20,168 bases of DNA, taken from Podila epigama. Lineage: Eukaryota; Mortierellomycota; Mortierellomycetes; Mortierellales; Mortierellaceae. The position numbers and the translations under genes were made by a program. Shown piece after piece: positions 1 to 6,936 of this stretch (position 1 is the stretch's first letter; each line of letters opens with the position of its first letter). The notes under the pieces are model-generated. The model was not told the origin of the DNA and did no database searches. It saw nothing but the letters and a program-made list of their open reading frames with translations. The stretch spans positions 23,046-43,213 of the forward strand of contig JAAAVE010000026.1 of NCBI GenBank assembly GCA_015679605.1, given 5' to 3'.

Positions 1-775
1 AGGGATGGAAATCGGAGTATTTTTTGCAAAGGTGTCATTTTGTATTTTTGCTCACCGTGATCGCCATCTCTCTTTTTTTTTTTTCGCGAATGCGCAATAG
101 AACGCATCTGAGCGTGTATTGTTCAGTTACTCCAAGAAACTAGGTCTGCTCTTCTTTTTGATCTTTTTGGCACTATTGGTGGCTGCCATCTTGGTGCGAA
201 CCCTTATTCCTGTACAAGAAAAGACATCATATGGTCAACTGGTCGCCACATTTTACTTTGTTGGCTCCATCATCTTTGGTGGAGGACCAGTCATCATTCC
301 TCTACTCAAGATCTACACCGTTGACTCGCTTTGGATGACTGGCGACCAGTTTTTGATTGGCCTTGCCTTGATTCAGTCGCTACCTGGACCCAACTTCAAC
401 TTTGCGCCGTTCTTGGGAGCAGTGGCAGCTGTGAACGCAGGCTTGAACGGCGTCCTCGGCGCGCTGCTATCATTTGTCGCCATCTTCTTTCCGGGCATCA
501 TACTCAAGAACGCCATTATCCCTTACTGGCAATTCTTTCGTGAAAAACCAATGGTCAAATGCATCTTTCGAGGAGTCAACGCCTGTGCCCTTGGCCTCGT
601 CTTTTCTGCTACTTGGCTTCTCTGGGTCCAAACAGATGCCTTTGGCGGTAACACGGGTTACCATGCTGTGATTGCCAGTGCAGCCTTTGTCGCCAATGGC
701 TACCTAGACTTTCCAGCACCTGTTGTCATTATCCTTGGAGGAGGCATGGGAGCCATTGAGTATGCTCTCAGTTAA
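1..775 (+). CDS. Chromate transporter (CHR family), C-terminal part, 5' end outside window
   Basis: A polytopic membrane protein that probably exports or carries chromate or a similar oxyanion. The last exon (101-775, stop TAA at 773-775) has the CHR-family signature: a GGG-P-V-x-x-P-L-L stretch near the start of the repeat, then a Q-S-L-P-G-P-x-F-N-F motif, followed by several hydrophobic helices. An in-frame upstream exon is suggested at 1-31, joined by a GT-AG intron at 32-100 (donor GTGTCA, acceptor CAATAG after a T-run). The joined frame reads GVFFAKNASERVLFSYSKK. Only about 235 residues are visible, roughly one of the two repeats of a fused long-chain CHR protein. An AATAAA at 877-882 is a plausible polyadenylation signal. 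The family call is strong; the substrate is inferred from the family and could be another anion such as sulfate. Confidence 0.88.
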
Positions 776-1022
776 TTACTGTCTGCATTTCTGACATGTA
801 CATACATATTATATATCCGGTCTTACACTATGTGTGTGCTCCATAGATCTGTGATTTTTTCGCTCAAACAACTCCTAATAAATTCACCAACATTCATATT
901 TACTTTTACATGATGTCAACTCGAATTTACCTATTTCTATGTAATTTATTATACACAAACATACGCAATGTCTACATTGCATACAGGCATGTGCATTGAC
1001 TTTATTATACTAAACCTACTCA
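776..1022. other. Convergent intergenic region (3' ends)
   Basis: This is the AT-rich spacer between the chromate-transporter stop and the stop of the minus-strand hypothetical gene. It contains AATAAA at 877-882 and several TTATTATAC-like stretches. No convincing coding sequence is seen. Confidence 0.6.
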
Positions 1023-1946
1023 TTAATTGGTACTTGCATTATCCATCTTCATTCTTTTCTGTGAGGGTTCCTCTTGTTTAACGCCTACCGTTGTCAGGTC
1101 ATGCGACTCTATCGCACTCATTGCCCGTTGCTTCTGCCGCCGCTTCAGCTCCTCGATAGCAAGATGGCGGCGGCGCATCCAGTCCAGCTGGAGCTGCAGA
1201 ATCCTCATCCGTTCACTCTCCATATATATACGCTCCTGTTCTTTGGCCCACGCCCGATCAAGTTGACGCTCCCGCTTTTCGAAATCAATCTCGCGGTACT
1301 CTTTTTGGACATCTCGATGAGAGGCTGGGCCAAAGGTATAGGCCCTGGTCATTTCTTCCACAAACAATCGTTTACGCTCCTTACGTTCGCTCGCACTTTC
1401 CATCAGCCGTCGTATCTGGTTCCTTGCTATAGCCACAGTGACCCACGGTCGCGGGGTCGCTGCCCGTGGGGCTGTAAGGTTGTTTAGACGATTGATTTCC
1501 TGCGCATAAAAGACAGACGCTTCAAAGTTTGACATTTCCAAAGCAGGGTCCACATCAATCCCAAAGTCAGCGAGCGTATCGTCCTCCTGCCCATTATCCT
1601 TGCCGTCATCTATCACAACACTGTCCTTTTGCTCATCTAAAAGCTGTACGACTTGAACGACTTGAAGGACCTGCTTCTTTTTATCTAGTTGTGACACTTG
1701 CTTTATCCCTTGTTCTTTCTTGACCCTCCTACTCCTCGACCTTGACCGATCCGGAGTGTGTTGTAAGGATAAGGTCGAGCAAACATCTCTCTTGACAAAT
1801 ATTCCTTTGGGCAACCGACAACATGAGCTGCCTGTGCTTTTAGGCAGTTGTTGTGAAGAGGACGATTGCGGTAGTGTCTGCAGTGGTTGAAGTGGCATTG
1901 TGACGATGGTGGGGGGATTGTGGAAGAAACAGTTCGAATGATTCAT
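1023..1946 (-). CDS. Hypothetical protein, basic coiled-coil, single exon
   Basis: I do not recognise a family. The 307-residue frame has a Ser/Gln-rich N-terminus and a basic patch (RSRSRSRRVKK). An acidic stretch follows (DDGKDNGQEDD), then an N-F-E-A-S-V-F-Y-A-Q-E-I segment and about 120 residues of charged helix rich in Glu, Arg, Gln and Met, likely a coiled coil. The tail is lysine-rich. Two short V-K-x-E sites (VKKE in the basic patch, VKQE near the C-terminus) match the sumoylation consensus; with the basic patches this hints at a nuclear protein, which is inference. The first ATG (1946) lies in a CATT repeat in a poor context. The second, at 1898, has A at -3 and gives a 291-residue protein beginning MPLQPLQ; I favour it. 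The gene is convergent with the chromate transporter. Confidence 0.65.
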   Translation of the reverse strand: MNHSNCFFHNPPTIVTMPLQPLQTLPQSSSSQQLPKSTGSSCCRLPKGIFVKRDVCSTLSLQHTPDRSRSRSRRVKKEQGIKQVSQLDKKKQVLQVVQVVQLLDEQKDSVVIDDGKDNGQEDDTLADFGIDVDPALEMSNFEASVFYAQEINRLNNLTAPRAATPRPWVTVAIARNQIRRLMESASERKERKRLFVEEMTRAYTFGPASHRDVQKEYREIDFEKRERQLDRAWAKEQERIYMESERMRILQLQLDWMRRRHLAIEELKRRQKQRAMSAIESHDLTTVGVKQEEPSQKRMKMDNASTN

Positions 1947-1965
1947 TCATTCATTAATTCATTCA
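1937..1965. repeat. Short ATTC/CATT tandem repeat
   Basis: Imperfect tandem ATTC units (ATTCATTCATTCATT-AATTCATTC) overlap the first possible ATG of the minus-strand hypothetical gene. They are followed on + by a homopolymer A tract of about 20 nt. Confidence 0.8.
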
Positions 1966-2308
1966 AAACAAAAAAAAAAAAAAAAAAAAGAAAAAACGGC
2001 TCAATTGGGCGCAATTTTTTTTTTAAAGTTCTAAGATATGGAATGCAGTCACACAAGGGACAAACTAAGTTGCCAGTGTGGACACCACGAAAGCAAATCT
2101 AGATTCTGGATAAGGACGATTTCATTTCAGACAACTCCCGAATATCAAACTACAAAAAACTACAAAGGAGGACGAAGAAGAGGCTAGGCCTAAATGAATG
2201 CTAGTGTTTATTCAAGAGGTGTCTGTTGAACTACCTTCATTTGTAAAAAGTTATTGTCTAGAGATATGAGACTATCGATGCATGTTCACCACTTGATTGC
2301 CCTGATTA
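1966..2308. other. Upstream region of the hypothetical gene; poly(A) tract, no gene seen
   Basis: The region holds an A-homopolymer near 1970-1989, an interrupted second A/T run to about 2024, and AT-rich sequence. It probably contains the promoter and 5' leader of the minus-strand gene to its left and the 3' end of the small minus-strand frame to its right. No coding potential is convincing. Confidence 0.5.
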
Positions 2309-2638
2309 CTACATGGTAAATAATGTAACTTTGACCATGGTTACATGACTTCTGAACATGCACATGTTATGGCAATCCTGGCTCATAGCTCCATATGACC
2401 TATCATACTCGCTGGTCATCTTTTTTGGCTTGGACTCTTTTGATGAAGCTTTCATCATATATCTTCCTTCAATGGCTTCACATGCATCTATGGCCAAACA
2501 GACAATACAACTGTTACTAGTAGTATACACAAAAAATAAAGAGAACATGGGCGCCAAGACAGGTGAAAGTGTACAAAAAAATGACGAGCCCCAGAGTGAA
2601 GCAAAACTAGCTTTGGAGGCAGATTCTCGGGCACACAT
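2309..2638 (-). CDS. Candidate small membrane protein, about 109 aa
   Basis: The family is not recognised. From an ATG at 2638 with A at -3, the frame encodes a short N-terminus (MCARESASKAS), then one or two hydrophobic segments (roughly residues 11-45) with several Cys. A C-I-V-C-L-A-I-D-A-C-E-A-I-E-G block follows, then a charged tail (SSKESKPKKMTSEYDRSYG). Hydrophobic helices followed by a charged, Tyr-containing tail make this more protein-like than the antisense frame at 2358-2651. It starts only 30 bp downstream of the 3' end of the tRNA-Leu gene on the same strand, so a Pol II promoter would have to overlap the tRNA gene; that is odd and lowers confidence. It could be a chance frame or one exon of a longer gene. 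Confidence 0.4.
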   Translation of the reverse strand: MCARESASKASFASLWGSSFFCTLSPVLAPMFSLFFVYTTSNSCIVCLAIDACEAIEGRYMMKASSKESKPKKMTSEYDRSYGAMSQDCHNMCMFRSHVTMVKVTLFTM

Positions 2639-2667
2639 GATATTGGAGTGACGAGCAAAAGCAAAAG

Positions 2668-2750
2668 TGAAGAGAGTGGGATTTGAACCCACGCCTACGA
2701 ATAGACCGCGGCCTTAACGCGGCGCCTTAGACCAACTCGGCCATCTCTCC
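2668..2750 (-). tRNA. tRNA-Leu (anticodon AAG)
   Basis: The minus strand folds as a class II tRNA. The acceptor stem is GGAGAGA with TCTCTTC (one G-T pair) and the discriminator is A. The D-arm region is GGCCGAGTTGGTCTAAGGC. The anticodon stem CCGCG/CGCGG encloses loop TTAAGGC, giving anticodon AAG (decodes CUU). The variable arm is CTA-TTCG-TAG, typical of tRNA-Leu, and the T arm is GTGGG-TTCAAAT-CCCAC. No intron is present. TTTT runs just downstream on the minus strand (complement of AAAA at 2663-2666 and 2657-2660) fit Pol III termination. Confidence 0.96.
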
Positions 2751-3115
2751 AACTTCACATGCTGAAATGGTGTTTTCAAACATATCTAAACAGGAATAAT
2801 TACTCCGACCTATCTTTCTTTTTCTGAATTACAATTTATGTCAAGGAAGGATTTCTCATTTGAATAGCATTGCTTATCCAATGTACTTTCCTTCCCATTC
2901 TTTACGTGTGATACGGATGCTTGACAAGACGTAGAAAGGTGCGTATGAAAACGAAGAAAGAATTGCGTTTGACCGTTGCACTCAAACTGACTGAGAATTT
3001 CACTTCACTTGGTACTTGACGCCACGAAAAAAAAAAGAAAATTTGCCCTGCTGCAAACTCTCTGTCAGATGAACACTCTTCATTCCCCTTCATTCGAACA
3101 TTCTACCCATTCACC
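2751..3115. other. Divergent intergenic region, tRNA and MDC1-like gene
   Basis: This lies upstream of both the minus-strand tRNA and the plus-strand MDC1-like gene. It is AT-rich with an A/G-rich run near 3026-3040. The stretch before the ATG at 3116 (ATTCACCATG) gives a good Kozak context. No gene is seen. Confidence 0.5.
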
Positions 3116-6100
3116 ATGACCACGTTAAGCGAGGACAGGCCGGTGGCCAAGCTGCGTGTTCACAGTTTCAAAGGGTTTCCTGAGAGAGTGTTTCCTCTTT
3201 ATGGTGGCAACAATGTCGTTGGTCGCGATCCCAACACATGCTCAGTATGTTTGGACATGCCGTTTGTCGAAGATCGCCACCTCTGCATTGGTAAGCAATG
3301 TGAATTGACCCTTTCCATTTTATTTTTCTTTATTTTTACTTTGTTTTCTTTTGTTTGTCGTGCAATGTACAACCCATTGGATATCGCACATTGGTGTTGA
3401 CAAGTATCAACCGCAACAACCAAACAATCCTTGTAACAACATGCCAACCACAACTATCATTCTATGGGGATAGATCTACCATTAAGTCCAGAGCGTCCAT
3501 TGGCAATGGTTCAAGATGTCGTTGAACGGCCGGTAATTATCCATGGGAACATATCTAATACAAAAGATCCAAGGAGAAGCATCAGCAAGTGGAAAAGTAG
3601 TTTAACACTCTGGCATGTAGGGTGCGGGTCCACTCTCGACGATATTTGAGCTTATCATGACACGTGGGGAATGGTATGAGCTTAACACGGATCGGGTATG
3701 TGTCCTGAGTTCTATTGATGAAAAGAAGCTTGTGGTCATGGATATCGACATTTGTCTCTCTGTTTTTGACCGCGTCACTCACCAAATCGTATCTATTTTG
3801 CATCTCAAGAAACTTTCCATATGTGGAGTTGTCAACTGTTACATAGAGGGTCTCACACCAGAGGAAAGAGCCTCCGGAACACCTACAAAGGTATGCAAAG
3901 TCGATATGAAGACAGATTATCAAGATGGGTTATCAAGAAAAAAAAAGAACAGTCGACGTGTTGGCAGACTCGAGTATTGACATGACTTTCGATAGAGCCA
4001 ACACCGCGAATGGATCTTAAGGACGTGCAGAGGAAGACAATACAGAGTACCCGCCATCACACTTGAAGAGTACATGGCAACACAAGCCCAGCCCAGAAAT
4101 GGTGACCCTGGAGCTTTGTCGCATGCCGTCCCGAATCTCGAAAACGAGCGCAATGTAGACGCAGATGATGAAGCGATGGTGACACTCCCCATGGTGGATT
4201 CAACCATCCCAATATCTTACGATCTAGAGGACAGCGTTCCAAGGACTTTCAGCAATTCCGATAATGCACCCGGTTCTTATGATGGACGTGAGAGAACAGA
4301 CCGAGAACAATCCTCTTCGCCGCCGAATACGCCAGCTGAAACACTTCCATACGACGGGTCGCCGGATGGGGATGATCAGGCAACACAACAATGGCGCTTT
4401 GGCGACCGGACAGGAGATGCCAGTAAATCCGAGAACACATCACTAGCAGACGCTCCAACACAGATACTCGACACGTCCTCTGACCTTCAGCTGTCATATT
4501 CGCCTTTTGCACACACCGCCGCTGATGAAGCAAAGGATTCAACAGAAGCAGCAGAATCAGCTGAAACTCGGATAGAATCTACGCAGCTCGTTGAGCCTGT
4601 GGATCACATCGCGGATGATGCCCCAACTCAGGTCCAAGATATAAGCACGAGTCTCCCGGAAATCATCAGGAGCACACAATCTACACAAGGAACCAGCAAC
4701 ACCCCATCTCTCACACGCACATCACGGCCAGGATCCGTTGAACCCCAGTCCCAAGTTCTTTCGCAAGTGTACCCAACACAACCTAATGAGCCACTGCACT
4801 CTAGTGTAATGCGAATTCCGTCTACACCCATCGATGCGTTGGACTCATCTCATGTCACAGACCGAGTACCAGGGACAGACAGTTTAGAGGAAGACCCTGT
4901 TTCGATCATACCACACACACCGGAAGACTCAGAGGAGCACTGTCCTGTCAACCCGCCAGAAAACGAGGTCGAAATGTCGACACTTGAAGTTGCAGGCGAA
5001 CTATCAGGGTCGTCGCTTTCATCAGCGAGCTCGTCCGTCAGCTCTCCAAGAGATGTTCCTGAGTCAGACGCGCCACTACTTCATAAGAGTGAATCTACAT
5101 TGACACGTGAAGCATCAAGGCAGCTGGAGGAAGAGGCAAATGAACCTTCTTCTCAAAGTACTGCGTCTCCGCCACTAACCAACCATCTCAATAACACACC
5201 TCCTGACTCCCCCGAGGGCTCGAGACGACGGAACCCAAGAAGCCGAGAAGGAAGTCTGAAGCACGGCCTTGAAGAGGATTCGAACTTGGATGATGTTTAC
5301 AAGAGCAAGAATGTTAAGCGCGAAAGTATAGACGAGGGTAATGTCATTCTCCGCCGCGGCACACCCTCGAGGACGCTCAGTAGGAGGTCAACCGCAGATT
5401 TAGACCATCGTCCCACGGTTAATATTAGCAGTGGTGAAACGGCGCACTCAAAAGTATGTTGCTGGATACTGATCCACTTTTCTTTCCCATCATCCTTGCC
5501 GTTTTCACGTCGTTATAAGATTGGGAAGAGCTAACAGCTTGTTTTGTGTCATTTTTGATAAAAAAATAGCAATATAAGGGTATTGTCAAGAGCCTCAATT
5601 GGACATATGATGAGAAGCAGTATAATGTGCTTGTCTTTAGTGCCAACTTGAGAACGGCCAAGTTCATGACAGCGATTGTCCGGGGTATCCCCATTGTTTC
5701 TACTACCTGGCTGGATGAGTGCCATAAGCAGGGAGGCCTAGTTCCATGTAGGTCCAAAAGATATTCTTTCTCATTCTTTTTTTTTTTATATTTTCAAATC
5801 GCCTTTTGTTTGTTGTTGCGTCAGTATAAAAGAGTCTGAAATAGTTTCCAATGCCTTGCCTATAACCGATAGGGGATGAATTTATGTATGACGCGCAGGA
5901 TATGGAGGAAACTTATGGCTTTAACTTTAAGGAGACATGCATGATTGCCAAAGACAAGCGTGCACACGGCATCTTTTTATTTGAGGGTCTACGTTTTTTC
6001 TTTCTTGTCAGGCCAGGCAATGCCAGCAAAAAGTTGGCAGAGCAAGGGTTTCTCACGGCGGCGATGGTCAAAGATTCGCTCTCTTGCATTGTCAAGGAAT

Positions 6101-6551
6101 GCGGTGGAACTATTGTAAGTTGTTTTGAGAGCTGAAATGATGTACATGTACATATATTTTGACATAGTGAGGAAACTATAGCTTACGAATGACATTGTAA
6201 AATGGCGCTTCCTGTTAGATTGACCAGAAGGTAGGGCCAAAGCAAGGAGATGAGGAGACGACTGTCATTGTCGGACCTGATCTTACGCCAGTGACGAAGA
6301 GCCATCTGACATGGACCAAAGCGCAGGAGTTCTTGGCGAAAGGATTCAGAGTCGTCACCAAAGAGTTTATTCTCAGTTCAATTCTACATCAGAAACTGGA
6401 TTATTCATCGTAAGTTGACGCGTTTTTGTGGCTGTCATTTTTTTTTTTTTTTAATGTGCATTGTTCTGTCATTGGCTATACTAATAGTCGATCTGGGAAA
6501 AATATCAATAGGTTTGCCATTGAAAAAGATAGCTCCTTACTGAGAGAATAA
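3116..6551 (+). CDS. MDC1/Mdb1-like DNA-damage checkpoint mediator (FHA - SQ/TQ linker - tandem BRCT)
   Basis: Likely a nuclear scaffold binding phosphorylated histone H2A at DNA breaks. My exon model: 3116-3290, 3474-3532, 3621-3973, 4031-5453, 5570-5747, 5873-6114, 6219-6409, 6488-6551; all introns are GT-AG and the frame closes at 894 aa. Exon 1 gives an FHA start closely resembling MDC1 (PVAKLRVHS, FPLYGGNNVVGRDP, including the phosphothreonine-binding Arg of GRD). Exon 4 encodes a disordered Ser/Thr/Glu-rich linker with eight TQ and three SQ sites. Exons 4-8 give two BRCT repeats: LRTAKFMTAIVRGIPIVS and TTWLDEC in the first; KECGGTI in the second, where the C-terminal repeat (FRVVTKEFILSSIL) spans exons 7-8. 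The 3291-3973 splicing is uncertain and the canonical NGT of FHA domains is not seen in my model. The last intron (6410-6487, branch TACTAATAG) replaces a stop lying in the donor itself; unspliced it would end at 6413. It is not Rad9/Crb2, which lack an N-terminal FHA. Confidence 0.78.
4377..4785 (+). other. SQ/TQ cluster domain within the MDC1-like gene
   Basis: In this 409-nt part of exon 4 there are seven TQ and two SQ dipeptides (ATQQW, PTQIL, STQLV, PTQVQ, STQSTQ, PQSQV, LSQV, PTQP). One more TQ lies at the start of the exon and one more SQ towards its end. SQ/TQ clusters are typical substrates of ATM/ATR-type kinases. Two copies share the core DAPTQ flanked by acidic residues. Confidence 0.8.
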
Positions 6552-6936
6552 TCTGTTGGCTATTCTTTTCTACGCCTATAATTTTCATATTTATGAACGC
6601 GCATGACTGAACTGCGTTGGGACTTTGGCATTTTCATCAGTCAACAAGTTACCATCTCTGAATACAAACAAAACAAACAAACAAACAAACCAAACCAGCC
6701 ATCTCATATGCCATCACCTCAGATACCACGGCATACATATTTTTTTGTGCCCGCTGCTGAAAAATAGACTCGCTCTTTTCTTTTTTTTTCCCGTCCACCT
6801 GTCCATCCATTCACCATCATCCGCACACCATATAGCAAATAATACTGCTGTCTCTTCGGCTTGTTCTGTCCATCCCACCCTCCTTCCCATTGGCCTTTCC
6901 AATTCTCATCATACTCATTGATCTACAAGACATCTC
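6552..6936. other. Intergenic region between the MDC1-like and cyclin genes
   Basis: The region includes the 3' end of the MDC1-like gene and the promoter/leader of the cyclin gene. It holds an (AAAC)n microsatellite, pyrimidine-rich stretches and CATCC/CACC-rich sequence before the cyclin ATG. No coding sequence is convincing; the short open frames here are low complexity. Confidence 0.55.
6666..6691. repeat. (AAAC)n microsatellite
   Basis: About six tandem AAAC units lie in the spacer upstream of the cyclin gene. Confidence 0.9.

Noticed and set aside
1074-1487. Plus-strand frame of 137 aa antisense to the hypothetical gene
   Set aside because: The composition is that of a complement of Arg/Glu/Gln codons; the minus-strand frame is longer and more coherent.
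2358-2651. Plus-strand 97-aa frame MHMLWQSW...
   Set aside because: The antisense frame looks more protein-like (hydrophobic segments then a charged tail); the two cannot easily both be real.
4249-4542. Minus-strand frame of 97 aa
   Set aside because: Shadow of the MDC1-like SQ/TQ exon; no domain or splice support.
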